Below are positions 48,326-57,865 of a stretch of DNA of 64,000 bases, piece after piece. Origin of the DNA: Pseudomonas reinekei (GTDB lineage: Bacteria; Pseudomonadota; Gammaproteobacteria; Pseudomonadales; Pseudomonadaceae); assembly GCF_001945365.1 (NCBI RefSeq), contig NZ_MSTQ01000007.1, forward strand, positions 1 to 64,000, given 5' to 3'. Every line of letters starts with the position of its first letter. The first letter of the stretch is position 1. The translations under genes and the position numbers were made by a program. The notes beneath the pieces were generated by a model. It made no database searches, was not told the DNA's origin, and saw nothing but the letters and a program-made list of their open reading frames with translations.

Positions 48326-49204
48326 ATGCGCCGCTGGGGTACTGAACGCGTCGTTGGCCTGCATGATCCGCGGGTCAACGAACATCATCTGGAATCGACG
48401 GGCCTGCCCGCAGACAGCCGTCTGCGCTTGCTCAGCTTCAATATTCAGGTCGGTATCAGTACCGAGCGCTACCGGCATTACCTGACCCGTGGCTGGCAGC
48501 ATCTGCTACCCCATACCGGGCGCGCCGACAACCTGCAAAAAATCGGCAATCTGCTGGGTGATTTCGATCTGGTCGCCTTGCAGGAAGCCGATGGCGGCAG
48601 CTTGCGTTCAGGCTACGTCAATCAAGTCGAACACCTGGCCCAGCTCGGCGCCTTTCCCTACTGGTATCAACAACTCAATCGCAATCTCGGACGCCTCGGC
48701 CAGCACAGCAACGGCGTGCTCAGCCGCCTGCGTCCGTGGGCGATCGAAGATCATCCGCTGCCCGGGCCGAAAGGTCGCGGGGCGATCCTGGTGCGTTTCG
48801 GCGAGGGCCCGGAAGCGCTGGTGGTGGTGATGATGCACCTGGCGCTCGGCGCACGCGCGCGCAGCCTGCAATTGGCTTATATCCGCGAAGTCATCGGCGG
48901 CTATAAACACCAGATCCTGATGGGCGATATGAATACCCACGCCAGCGATCTGCTGCAAAACTCTCCGTTGCGCGACCTTGGCCTGCTCGCCCCGCAACTG
49001 GAAGCGACATTCCCCAGCTGGCGTCCGCAACGCTGCCTGGACCACATCCTATTGAGCCCGAGCCTGACCCTGGAAAAGGTCGAGGTGCTGGCCCAACCCA
49101 TTTCCGATCACCTGCCGGTCGCGGTAGAGATTCGTCTGCCGGGTTCGCTCACGGCCGATGCATTGCCCGCGTTGAGTCCTGCCCATCGCGGAACCCCTGA
49201 ATGA
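48326..49204 (+). CDS. Endonuclease/exonuclease/phosphatase family protein
   Basis: A 292-residue protein with EEP-fold motifs: RLRLLSFNIQVGISTERYRH near the start, VALQEADGGS, MGDMNTHASD, and the late SDHLPVAVEIRL, which carry the expected metal and catalytic residues. Substrate is unknown. It lies 14 bases after dsbA and overlaps the GGDEF gene by 4 bases. Confidence 0.87.
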   Translation: MRRWGTERVVGLHDPRVNEHHLESTGLPADSRLRLLSFNIQVGISTERYRHYLTRGWQHLLPHTGRADNLQKIGNLLGDFDLVALQEADGGSLRSGYVNQVEHLAQLGAFPYWYQQLNRNLGRLGQHSNGVLSRLRPWAIEDHPLPGPKGRGAILVRFGEGPEALVVVMMHLALGARARSLQLAYIREVIGGYKHQILMGDMNTHASDLLQNSPLRDLGLLAPQLEATFPSWRPQRCLDHILLSPSLTLEKVEVLAQPISDHLPVAVEIRLPGSLTADALPALSPAHRGTPE

Positions 49205-51237
49205 GCGACGAAGCACAGCGCTGGAAAGAGAAATACCTCCAAAGCATCGAACAACAGGAAAAGCTCGAACGCCGTTGGGATGCCCGGCTCGACTTGTTGC
49301 GTCGCGGACTTGTGCGCAGCACCCTGGCAGCAGAGGGCACCGATCGCGCCGTTGACCAATGCATGAAGGAAATGCGCGAAGTCGTGCGCACCGACGACAT
49401 GGACGCCGGCCTCGCCGCCCTGCTCCCGCGCCTGGAAAAAGCCGTGCTCGACTCCGAGCAACGTCGGGAAACCCGGGTCAACCAGACCAGCGCCGCGTTG
49501 AACGCACTCGTCACCCAGCTGCAAACGTTGCCGCTGCCCCGTGAAGTAAGCCGCCCCCTCAAGAACTTCGCCAAGCAACTGGACAGCCGTGCCAGCCAGG
49601 CCCGCGAGATTCCATTGCTGCTCAGCGAACTGAGCGGCCTGCAGGGTAAAGCCCTGAGTCAACTGGACAACGCCGCAGAACCGGAACGGCCAGGCCTGCT
49701 GCAGCGATTATTCGGGCATCGCGACGCTGATGAACCACGCGTCACCGCCCCGGCCGAACAAGCCGTCAACGCGTACCCTGCCGAATTAATGGCGCCGCCT
49801 CAGGTTACAGTGACTCCGGCAAATACCGGCGAAGTCCCATCCATAGCCGAACCAATGCCAGTGCAATCGCCAGCGGTCATCGATCCACAGCCACTCCCGG
49901 CATCGACAGCTCCCGCAGAACCCGTCGCCGTCGCGCCGATAGTTGCACCCATCACTGAACCGCACGATGCGCCCGAGGCTGATCGTGCAGTGGACGCTCA
50001 ACAGCCTGAGGAGCCTCCTGCCGTTATCGTCGAGCCCGCGAGCCAGATTGAACCGAACGTCAATCCGGACGAGCTGACCCCTGCTCCGCTACCCGAAGCA
50101 TCGCCACCACTTTCTGATGTCGCAACACCCGATGATCCCGAGCACCTCGGGCACGACATGTTTTACGCGCTGCCGGATTCCCCCGAACCGTCTTACAGCT
50201 CGGTCGCCAGGCACATCGAGGACACCCTGCTCGGCCTGCTTGACGATCTCACGCTACCCGAACGCCATCGCCCTCAAGCGGAATCAATGCGCGATCGCCT
50301 GAAAAATGGCTTGAACTGGTACGAGTTGCTGCCAATCCTCGACGATTTTGCAACATTGATGCTGGCGATTTCGGACAGCGGCCAGCACGAATTCGAAGCC
50401 TATTTGCTACGACTCAATGAACGTCTGGAGTCGTTCCAGAGCAATCTGCAAGCTGCCAGCGCCGATCATGCCGACAGCCGCTCGGCAGCGCATGCGCTGG
50501 ATTCGCAAATACGCGAACAGGTCGACGGTCTGCAAACCAGCATGCACGAAGCGGCGGACCTGGAAGACCTCAAGCACGTTCTGGAAAACCATCTGGAAGG
50601 TTTGCTTGGCACCATGGACGAGCACCGCAGGCAACGCGACGAACGCGAGCAGGAAGTAGCCGCCCGCCTGCAAAGCCTGGCCGAACGGGTGGCGCACATG
50701 GAGCAGGAAGCCTCGGGTTTCCGCGAGCACCTCGAAGAACAGCGGCAGAAAGCATTGATCGACCCGCTCACCGGCCTGCCCAACCGCGCAGCCTGGAGCG
50801 AACGGCTGGAACACGAAATCGGCCAGTGGCAGCAACACGGCAATACCTTGCTGCTGGCGATGCTCGACCTCGATCATTTCAAACGCATTAACGATAATTA
50901 CGGGCACCTGGCGGGTGACAAAGTGCTGAAGATCATCGCCACAGTGCTGCGCAAGCGTCTGCGCGGAACAGACTTCATTGCCCGATTCGGCGGAGAAGAG
51001 TTTGTTCTTTTATTGCCGTCGACAGTGCCGGCCACCGGACTGAAACTGCTGGAACACCTGCGGGCATCCATCGAAGCCTGCCCGTTCCACTTCAAGGGCG
51101 AGCGCGTCACGATCACGATTTCCATGGGGATGACGGCATTCAAACCCGGTGAACACAGCGATCTGGTGCTCAAAAGAGCCGATCAGGCGCTGTATCGGGC
51201 AAAAAATGCCGGACGCAACCGGGTAGAACTGGGTTAA
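49201..51237 (+). CDS. Diguanylate cyclase (GGDEF domain), PA5487/DgcH-like
   Basis: A 678-residue cytoplasmic protein with no membrane helix. The N-terminal third is helical and Glu/Arg-rich; residues about 165-310 form a long Pro/Glu-rich, probably disordered linker. A helical part (about 320-510) contains coiled-coil heptads, and the C-terminal GGDEF domain (about 515-678) has DPLTGLPNRAAW, an active GGEEF motif and an upstream RGTD inhibitory site. It is predicted to make c-di-GMP. The position between the EEP gene and ampDh2 matches P. aeruginosa PA5487. Confidence 0.92.
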   Translation: MSDEAQRWKEKYLQSIEQQEKLERRWDARLDLLRRGLVRSTLAAEGTDRAVDQCMKEMREVVRTDDMDAGLAALLPRLEKAVLDSEQRRETRVNQTSAALNALVTQLQTLPLPREVSRPLKNFAKQLDSRASQAREIPLLLSELSGLQGKALSQLDNAAEPERPGLLQRLFGHRDADEPRVTAPAEQAVNAYPAELMAPPQVTVTPANTGEVPSIAEPMPVQSPAVIDPQPLPASTAPAEPVAVAPIVAPITEPHDAPEADRAVDAQQPEEPPAVIVEPASQIEPNVNPDELTPAPLPEASPPLSDVATPDDPEHLGHDMFYALPDSPEPSYSSVARHIEDTLLGLLDDLTLPERHRPQAESMRDRLKNGLNWYELLPILDDFATLMLAISDSGQHEFEAYLLRLNERLESFQSNLQAASADHADSRSAAHALDSQIREQVDGLQTSMHEAADLEDLKHVLENHLEGLLGTMDEHRRQRDEREQEVAARLQSLAERVAHMEQEASGFREHLEEQRQKALIDPLTGLPNRAAWSERLEHEIGQWQQHGNTLLLAMLDLDHFKRINDNYGHLAGDKVLKIIATVLRKRLRGTDFIARFGGEEFVLLLPSTVPATGLKLLEHLRASIEACPFHFKGERVTITISMGMTAFKPGEHSDLVLKRADQALYRAKNAGRNRVELG

Positions 51238-51341
51238 GCGGCAATTTGTTCCATTTTGTTTAAATGATCGCGATTGCCCGCGGCATGCAAGGCAGTACGT
51301 TACACTGTTGCATTACTGTCTTGCGTGTATTGCCTTTCGCC

Positions 51342-52121
51342 ATGAAATATTTTGCCCTCATCGTGTCGCTCATCGTCTTGGCCGGTTGTGCCAGCGGCCC
51401 CCGCTACGACACCAGTCACCCATCGACCAACCACGACAGCCGCATCCAGTTTGTGGTGGTTCACTACACCTCCGCCTCAATGGAGCGCTCGCTGCAATTG
51501 CTAACCCACGGCGAAGTCAGCAGCCACTACCTGATCGGCGACGACAAGAACGCGACCATTTATAAGCTGATGGATGAAAATCTGCGCGCCTGGCATGCCG
51601 GTGAGAGTCAGTGGCAAGGCCGCACCTGGTTGAACTCCAGCTCTCTGGGTATCGAAATCGTCAACCCGGGTTTCAAGGACAGCCCGACAGGACGCCTCTG
51701 GTATCCCTACACGGAGGCGCAAGTCCAGTCATTGATCGTCCTGCTCAAGGACATCAGCCAGCGTTACAACATCAGCCCGCGCAGCATTATCGGTCATAGC
51801 GATATCGCACCACTGCGCAAACTCGATCCAGGCCCACTGTTCCCCTGGAAACGCCTGGCTGGCGAAGGCATTGGCATTTGGCCGGACGAGCAGGCTGTCG
51901 CCCGGCAGCAAGCGCCATTCGAAACGCAGCTGCCGAGCATTTCCTGGTATCAGGCGCAGTTGGCACGCATGGGCTATGAAACACCCCAGACCGGCGAACT
52001 GGACGTCGCCACACGGCATGTCCTCGCCGCCTTCCAGATGCATTTCCGCCCGACCCGCTTCGATGGTACGCCGGACGCCCAAACGGCAGCGCTGCTGCAG
52101 GTGTTGAATCAGACAAAATAA
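51342..52121 (+). CDS. ampDh2: Lipid-anchored N-acetylmuramoyl-L-alanine amidase AmpDh2
   Basis: A 259-residue lipoprotein: signal MKYFALIVSLIVLAGC with C16 in the lipobox. It has an Amidase_2 domain (about 30-185) with zinc His in FVVVHYTSAS, W-HAGES and GHSDIAPLRKLDPGPLFPW, then a C-terminal peptidoglycan-binding domain (YETPQTGELDVATRHVLAAF). It cleaves the amide bond between MurNAc and the stem peptide from the periplasmic side. The ATG at 51342 gives the lipoprotein signal; the frame from 51264 would bury it. Confidence 0.9.
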   Translation: MKYFALIVSLIVLAGCASGPRYDTSHPSTNHDSRIQFVVVHYTSASMERSLQLLTHGEVSSHYLIGDDKNATIYKLMDENLRAWHAGESQWQGRTWLNSSSLGIEIVNPGFKDSPTGRLWYPYTEAQVQSLIVLLKDISQRYNISPRSIIGHSDIAPLRKLDPGPLFPWKRLAGEGIGIWPDEQAVARQQAPFETQLPSISWYQAQLARMGYETPQTGELDVATRHVLAAFQMHFRPTRFDGTPDAQTAALLQVLNQTK

Positions 52122-52197
52122 TGACGCCCGCCCGACGGTCAGCGCGTTTTTTCCATCAGCAGCTATAACTCATTGGTAATTCGTCGGATATTCCACA

Positions 52198-53811
52198 ATG
52201 CCTGCTGCTCGCGAGACATTCCGTAGTTGGTTCTTTCGCCCCTGGTTTTTGGCGATGCTGGCTGCTGTCCTGAGCGCGACGATGATGATGGCCGGCAGTT
52301 ATTTCGTCGCCATCCACCAGCTCGAACAACAAGAGAGCCAGCAAATGAACGCCCAGGGCGAACGGTTTCTCGCTCGCCTTGAGCAGTTGTTCGGCCAATT
52401 GCGCGAGAGCCTCGACGACCTGGAGGCTCAACCGCTGCGAAGCTGCGATGACGAAATGATCGCCACGTTGCAGCAGGTCAGCTTCAACTATCGATTCGTG
52501 TATGAAGCGGCCTATATGGACGACTTGCGAATCTGTTCCAATCGCCCACGACAGGTAGGCTTGTCGCTGGCCCGGGCACCGGACATCAAAGGGCCGACCT
52601 ACAGCTACTGGTTGAACACCACCACCGAACCCGATGAGAACCGTGCCGCGCTGATGCTCGGGCGCGGCAATTTCCGTGTCGCGACGTCTCGCGGACACTT
52701 GACCGACATGGTCGACCTGTCACCGGGCAGCAGCCTGTTGGTGATCCTCGACCACGGCACGCGGGCGATCCCGGTACTGGGTGTTTCACAGGCGTGGCCA
52801 CCCTCTGAAGCCTGGCCACCCAAAAAACGCGACGCCTTGCAGGTCACGCATACCCGCCTGATTTACCGCATGCCCACCGATAATCCGGAATACCAACTGG
52901 TGCTGATCAGCCCGCGCAGCGGTACGCACATTCCGCCGGTGTGGTGGTGGTTGATTCCAGCTTGCCTGCTGCTGGCAGCCTGCGTGGGTTTCCTGGTGTT
53001 CCTGTTGGTGCGCCAACGCCAGTCACTGGACGCCGAATTGACCGGCGCCATCCGCAGGGGCGAATTGCAAGTGTTGTATCAACCGATCTTCGATCTCGAC
53101 AGCCGCAACTGCGTCGGCGCCGAGGCGCTGCTACGCTGGCGACGGCCCGATGGCACCCTGACCAGCCCCGACCTGTTCATTCCAATGGCGGAGAACACCG
53201 GGCAGATCCGCCAGATGACCGACTTCGTCCTGCAACGCCTGCTGGAACAGCTCGGGCAACTGCTACGGTCCAACCCGCAGTTGTACATTTCGGTCAACCT
53301 GGCGGCGTGCGATGTGATGGTCCCGCGCATCGGCCAGGTGATGGCGCGCTTACTGACGCTGCACCGCGTCGCAGCCAAACAGATTGCCTTCGAGGTGACC
53401 GAACGGGGCCTGATCGATGTGGTGGTGGCCCGGGAAAACCTGCAAGCCTTGCGCGATGTCGGGCATCAAGTGCTGATTGATGACTTCGGCACAGGCTATT
53501 GCAGTCTTGCCTACCTGCAAACCCTGCCGGTGGACTGCCTGAAGATCGACAAGGCCTTCATCGACGCGCTGGGCCACGACGCCGCCAGCAGTGGCGTGGC
53601 CCCACACATCATTCATATGGCGCAATCGCTGCACCTGAAGGTGATTGCCGAAGGCATCGAGCATGAATCACAGGCAGCGCTGCTAAGCAGTGAAGGCGTG
53701 AAGTTCGGACAAGGCTGGTTGTTCGCCCATGCCCTGAGCGCCGTGCAGTTCATCGAGCTGATTACCCGTGGCCGCCGGTTGACCAACCGGCGCCTGGATG
53801 ACGAAGCGTAG
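52198..53811 (+). CDS. CSS-motif EAL domain c-di-GMP phosphodiesterase
   Basis: A 537-residue inner-membrane protein. Two transmembrane helices (about 17-39 and 249-271) bracket a periplasmic CSS-motif sensor with cysteines C83 (RSCDDE) and C113 (RICSNR). The cytoplasmic EAL domain (about 280-525) has E309-A-L (GAEALLRW), IDDFGTGYCSL, LKIDKAFID and FGQGWLFA, so it should be active. In E. coli the CSS cysteines are controlled by DsbA/DsbB; dsbA is encoded 4 kb upstream. Confidence 0.92.
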   Translation: MPAARETFRSWFFRPWFLAMLAAVLSATMMMAGSYFVAIHQLEQQESQQMNAQGERFLARLEQLFGQLRESLDDLEAQPLRSCDDEMIATLQQVSFNYRFVYEAAYMDDLRICSNRPRQVGLSLARAPDIKGPTYSYWLNTTTEPDENRAALMLGRGNFRVATSRGHLTDMVDLSPGSSLLVILDHGTRAIPVLGVSQAWPPSEAWPPKKRDALQVTHTRLIYRMPTDNPEYQLVLISPRSGTHIPPVWWWLIPACLLLAACVGFLVFLLVRQRQSLDAELTGAIRRGELQVLYQPIFDLDSRNCVGAEALLRWRRPDGTLTSPDLFIPMAENTGQIRQMTDFVLQRLLEQLGQLLRSNPQLYISVNLAACDVMVPRIGQVMARLLTLHRVAAKQIAFEVTERGLIDVVVARENLQALRDVGHQVLIDDFGTGYCSLAYLQTLPVDCLKIDKAFIDALGHDAASSGVAPHIIHMAQSLHLKVIAEGIEHESQAALLSSEGVKFGQGWLFAHALSAVQFIELITRGRRLTNRRLDDEA

Positions 53812-53814
53812 AGC

Positions 53815-55605
53815 CTAAACCGACAGTGCCATGTAGAACTGGGTACCCTGCCCTGGCCGCGAGTAAACGCCCATCCGACCGCCATGCAACTGCACGATTT
53901 CCTTGCACAACGCCAAACCGAGACCGGCGCCGCCCTTCTTGCGGCCCACCTGGACAAAAGGCTCGAAGATCCGTCCCTGTTGCCCATAGGCAATGCCTTC
54001 ACCGTTGTCCTCGACACTGATGATTACCCGGTCGCCATGGCGTCGCGCCTGCAAACGGATCAAGCCGCCGGCAGCGGTATGGCGCAGCGCGTTGTCGATC
54101 AGGTTATCGAGCACCCGCTCCAATTGCGGTGGGTCGGCCTGCAAACGTGGCAGTGGAGTCTGCACCTCAATCAACAACTCGATGCCCTTCTCTGCAGCTG
54201 CACTGGCGAAGCGAAGCTGCGCCTGCTCCAGCAGATCCTCGATGGAGCATGGCGCCAACGTCAGTTTTTGCAGGCCGTTCTGGTAACGCGAGAAGTTCAA
54301 CAGGTCGTTGATCAACTGCATCAGGCGCTGCATCTCTTCGTTCACCGTGTCCAGCAGATCGGCTTCACGGGATTCCTGCGGGAAGTGCGCCCGTTCGCGG
54401 AACAGGCCGAATGCCATGTGCATGCCGGTGACCGGCGTGCGCAGCTCATGAGAGGCGCGTAGCACGAACTCGCTGCGTACCCGTTCGAATGCACGCTGTT
54501 CGGTCACGTCATGCAGCACCATGACTGCGCCCAGGATATGGCCCTGAGTGTGACTCACTGGCGTCAGGCTATAGGTCAGTAGCCGCGTCTCGCCATCGAC
54601 CTCCATGCTCAGATCTTCCGGCGCCCGCTCCAGCGTGCCGCCGCGAAGCACCAGTTGCAGCTGCTCATCAAGCTCGGGACGCTCCAGCGCCGCGCCCAGG
54701 CCTTGACCGAGTCGATCACTGTCCCAGCCCAGTTGACGCTGTGCGACCGGGTTCAGGTGCTCCAGATGGCCCTGACGGTCGATCATCAGCAAGCCATCGT
54801 CGATGCTGTCGAGCACCGCCTGCAGCCGCTGCTGACCGGCCAGCAATTCATCGACATTGGTCGCCTGATGCTCGCGCAGTGCCTCGGCCATGATGCCGAA
54901 GCGCCGGGTGAGCTGATTGAGCTCGACAGCCGAAGAGACCGGCAGCATGACGTCGAAATTCCCCTGCCCGATGTGATCCGCCGCTTTTGCCAGCGCCTCG
55001 ATCGGCTCGCCGAAACGCCGGGCGATGGCGTGAGCGGTGACGAAGCCGATGATCAACACCGCCAGACCGACCAAACCGAGCAGGCCGGCAACCAGCAGTG
55101 CCCGCTCACGCGCCTTGCGCTCGGTCATGCCGATATTATCCAGGGCGCGCTTATGCTCGTTGATCAAGCCATTGCGCAGCGCATTGAATCGTTCAGTGAG
55201 CTCATCGTTGCCGGACAGCACATGAGTTGTATCCGACGACACTTCAAAGGCCCGGACAAAGCTCAGGTAATCCTCCTTGGCTTTTTTGAATCCGTTTTCG
55301 TTGCCAATGTCCTTTGGTTCCTGAGCGATCCCTTGGTCCAGCAAGTCGAAATAACGCTGCTTGGAGGCTTCGAAGGCTTGGGAGTCAGGGCGCTCGCTGA
55401 GCATGATGACTAACTGATCGCCCAGCGTCTGGCGCAGTTTGATGCCCAGATCCAGGGTGGCGAAGTTGTTGCGCACCAGTGCTTCCTGGCTTCCAGCCAT
55501 CTGCATGACGCTGACCAGCCCCAGCAAAAGCCCGAGCAACGCTACGGTGATCAGCGCGGAAATGCTTAAAAACAGGCGGGTGCGTAACTTCATCGCCAGT
55601 TTCAT
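53815..55605 (-). CDS. kinB: Sensor histidine kinase KinB
   Basis: A 596-residue membrane kinase: TM1 (about 12-36), periplasmic helical sensor, TM2 (about 170-193), HAMP (about 192-245), PAS (about 255-370), HisKA with H386 in LRASHELRTPVTGMH, and HATPase (about 485-596; DNLIDNALRHTA, VEDNGEGIA). P391 corresponds to the proline needed for phosphatase activity in P. aeruginosa KinB. KinB controls AlgB phosphorylation and alginate. It is 10 bases downstream of algB. Confidence 0.95.
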   Translation of the reverse strand: MKLAMKLRTRLFLSISALITVALLGLLLGLVSVMQMAGSQEALVRNNFATLDLGIKLRQTLGDQLVIMLSERPDSQAFEASKQRYFDLLDQGIAQEPKDIGNENGFKKAKEDYLSFVRAFEVSSDTTHVLSGNDELTERFNALRNGLINEHKRALDNIGMTERKARERALLVAGLLGLVGLAVLIIGFVTAHAIARRFGEPIEALAKAADHIGQGNFDVMLPVSSAVELNQLTRRFGIMAEALREHQATNVDELLAGQQRLQAVLDSIDDGLLMIDRQGHLEHLNPVAQRQLGWDSDRLGQGLGAALERPELDEQLQLVLRGGTLERAPEDLSMEVDGETRLLTYSLTPVSHTQGHILGAVMVLHDVTEQRAFERVRSEFVLRASHELRTPVTGMHMAFGLFRERAHFPQESREADLLDTVNEEMQRLMQLINDLLNFSRYQNGLQKLTLAPCSIEDLLEQAQLRFASAAAEKGIELLIEVQTPLPRLQADPPQLERVLDNLIDNALRHTAAGGLIRLQARRHGDRVIISVEDNGEGIAYGQQGRIFEPFVQVGRKKGGAGLGLALCKEIVQLHGGRMGVYSRPGQGTQFYMALSV

Positions 55606-55615
55606 CGATGGTCGC

Positions 55616-56962
55616 TCACAAGTTGTACTGTTTGCGTTTGCGATACAGGGTCGATGCGTCGATGCCTAGGGTCTTCGCGGCTTGATCCAGCGTACCGGCG
55701 GTGGCGAGAACCGCGCCGATGTGGGCTTTTTCCAGTTCGTCCAGACTCAGTGCCGCGCCAATGCGCGGGGCATTGTTGACCGGTGTTTCGGCCATCCCCA
55801 GGTGAGTGATCTCGACGCGCTCCTGTGGACAGATAATGCTCGCCCGCTCCACCACGTTGCGCAGTTCGCGGATGTTGCCCGGCCAACGGTAACCGAGCAT
55901 GGCCTCTCGGGCCTCATCACTGAACCCCCTCGCCGGGCGCGCGTACTCTTTGACGAAGCGGGCGAGAAAGCGATCGGCCAGGTTGAGAATGTCTTCACGG
56001 CGCTCGCGCAGTGGCGGCAGGTGCAAGGTGATGACATTCAGGCGATAGAGCAGGTCTTCACGAAAACGCCCATCGCGGACCATGTCTTCCAGGTTCTGGT
56101 TGGTGGCGGCGAGGATGCGTACATCGGCGCGGCGAGTGACCGGGTCGCCGACGCGCTCGTATTCTTTGTCTTGGATAAATCGCAACAACTTTGGCTGCAA
56201 AACCAGAGGAAAATCGCCGATCTCATCGAGAAACAGCGTGCCGCCATCGGCCTGGTTGACGCGACCGAGCGTACTTTCGCTGGCGCCGGTAAAGGCTCCA
56301 CGACTGTGACCGAACAGCTCGCTTTCCATCAGTTCGGCCGTCAACGACGGGCAGTTGATGGTGATGCAAGACTTCTTGGAGCGCTTGCTCCAGCCGTGAA
56401 TGGCCTGGGACAACTCACCCTTACCGGTGCCGGACTCGCCGAGAATCAGGATATTGGCATCGGTTCCGGCCACCTGGCGCGCGGTTTCCAGCACCACTTT
56501 CATGGCCGGGCTATGGGAATCCAGCCCGTCCTTGGGTTTGCGGATCTCGCCTTCCAGCGCTTCCAGACGCGCCGACAACTGCCGCACTTCCAGCTGCTTG
56601 GCCGTGGCCAGACGCAATTGATCGGGGCTGCACGGTTTGACCAGGTAATCGGCAGCGCCGGCCTGAATCGCATCCACCGCAGTGTCCACCGCCGAGTGCG
56701 CGGTGACGATCACGACCCGCATCCAGGGTGCTTGAATGCGCATCTGAGCCAGCACGTCGAGGCCATTGTCTTCGCCCAGACGCAGATCGAGGAAGCACAG
56801 GTCGAACACCTGACGCTGTAACAGCGCATCGGCCTGGGCGGCGCTGTTGGCGGTTGCAACACTGTAGCCTTCGTCTTCAAGGCAGTATCTGAAGGTTCGC
56901 AGGATGGCGGACTCATCATCCACCAGCAGAATACGGCCTTGATGCTCAGTGGCTGATTCCAT
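55616..56962 (-). CDS. algB: NtrC-type response regulator AlgB
   Basis: A 448-residue regulator with receiver domain (phospho-acceptor D59 in FLDLRLGED), an AAA+ sigma54-interaction domain (Walker A LGESGTGKGELSQAI, the GAFTGA loop intact in SRGAFTGASEST, Walker B GGTLFLDEIGDFPL), and a C-terminal Fis-type HTH (QAAKTLGIDASTLYRKRKQY). In P. aeruginosa it activates alginate genes and responds to KinB and BphP. The intact GAFTGA loop suggests it can use sigma54. Confidence 0.96.
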   Translation of the reverse strand: MESATEHQGRILLVDDESAILRTFRYCLEDEGYSVATANSAAQADALLQRQVFDLCFLDLRLGEDNGLDVLAQMRIQAPWMRVVIVTAHSAVDTAVDAIQAGAADYLVKPCSPDQLRLATAKQLEVRQLSARLEALEGEIRKPKDGLDSHSPAMKVVLETARQVAGTDANILILGESGTGKGELSQAIHGWSKRSKKSCITINCPSLTAELMESELFGHSRGAFTGASESTLGRVNQADGGTLFLDEIGDFPLVLQPKLLRFIQDKEYERVGDPVTRRADVRILAATNQNLEDMVRDGRFREDLLYRLNVITLHLPPLRERREDILNLADRFLARFVKEYARPARGFSDEAREAMLGYRWPGNIRELRNVVERASIICPQERVEITHLGMAETPVNNAPRIGAALSLDELEKAHIGAVLATAGTLDQAAKTLGIDASTLYRKRKQYNL

Positions 56963-57341
56963 TTTCCTACGCTCCTTAATGAATGATCTTGGTTAGTCCC
57001 GGAAAAATCGGGCAAGTTGCATGGTTTATTCTGATCTATTAATGCCATCCCAGGGTAGCTATCTGCTGCCGCAATGGGTTGCGTCCTTTTCTGACAGTAA
57101 CGTCCTGCTCTCAATTCAAAAATAATGCGATGGCTTGCAATCAATCGTGCATTTCGCACGGGCGCATGAAGGGCCATCGTGCACTATGCCAGCGAACGCG
57201 CCTGTCAAAATTACATAAACTATTGATTTATAAAGATTTTTTAAACTTAAAAAAGCTGGCATGCCGACTGCAATAACCTGAGTAACGCAGGGCAACAACA
57301 ACCGCCCTCAACCCGATACCCCGCGTGGGAGGAGCCTCAGG
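56963..57341. other. Divergent control region between algB and the small-protein operon
   Basis: This 379-base gap holds the algB leader on the minus strand and the sigma54 promoter at 57257-57272 on the plus strand. An AT-rich tract (57207-57253) lies just upstream of that promoter and could bend DNA or bind IHF. No gene was recognised. Confidence 0.55.
57257..57272 (+). promoter_or_regulatory. Sigma54 (-24/-12) promoter
   Basis: TGGCATGCCGACTGCA has the invariant GG (57258-57259) and GC (57270-57271) with the required 10-base spacing and fits TGGCACG-N4-TTGCW with two changes. Transcription would start near 57283, about 60 bases before the 57342 gene. Confidence 0.65.
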
Positions 57342-57629
57342 ATGAATCGTCAACGTGCCGCCCAATTACGTGTCTCGCCACTGCATATCCAGCAAGGCTT
57401 GTTTTGCGTTTTTGCGCTGCTGGTCACTCTGATTGCCGGCCAGCAATTCCTGAGCTGGGAGTTAAGCCAGCAGGAAGCGGCGCCACGCGTGTCGTTTCAA
57501 CACCCTACCCAGACCCATTTCAGAGCCGCCACCAGCGCTATGACTGACAGCAGCGCCCTGCGGATGATGGACGTCGACCAGGCCCAGCCTGTGAATGAGA
57601 TGCCACGTCAGGAGCGCTGGGTTTTCTGA
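57342..57629 (+). CDS. Hypothetical small membrane-anchored protein
   Basis: A 95-residue protein with a GGAGGAG ribosome binding site. One N-terminal transmembrane or signal-anchor helix (about 20-40, LFCVFALLVTLIAGQQFL) is followed by a short polar tail with no known domain. It is the first gene after the sigma54 promoter. Function unknown. Confidence 0.75.
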   Translation: MNRQRAAQLRVSPLHIQQGLFCVFALLVTLIAGQQFLSWELSQQEAAPRVSFQHPTQTHFRAATSAMTDSSALRMMDVDQAQPVNEMPRQERWVF

Positions 57630-57698
57630 TTACACAAACTTGGCGCCACCGATGCGCCGGGACAAGCACCTTTAAATGGAAAAGTAAGGAGAATCACC

Positions 57699-57863
57699 AT
57701 GTTGAGCTGGGCAATCACGTTCCTGATCATTGCCATTGTCGCCGCCGTACTGGGCTTCGGTGGTATCGCGGGCACCGCCACGGGTATCGCCAAGATTCTC
57801 TTTGTCGTGTTCCTGGTGATGTTCATTGCTTCGTTCTTCTTTGGCCGTCGCGGCCGAGGCTGA
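57699..57863 (+). CDS. DUF1328 small membrane protein (YtjA-like)
   Basis: A 54-residue protein starting [20 protein letters not shown] and ending GRRGRG. Two hydrophobic helices are separated by the [12 protein letters not shown] turn, the DUF1328 pattern. An AAGGAG ribosome binding site precedes the ATG. The family is common in stress operons, but its role is unknown. Confidence 0.88.
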   Translation: MLSWAITFLIIAIVAAVLGFGGIAGTATGIAKILFVVFLVMFIASFFFGRRGRG

Positions 57864-57865
57864 AC

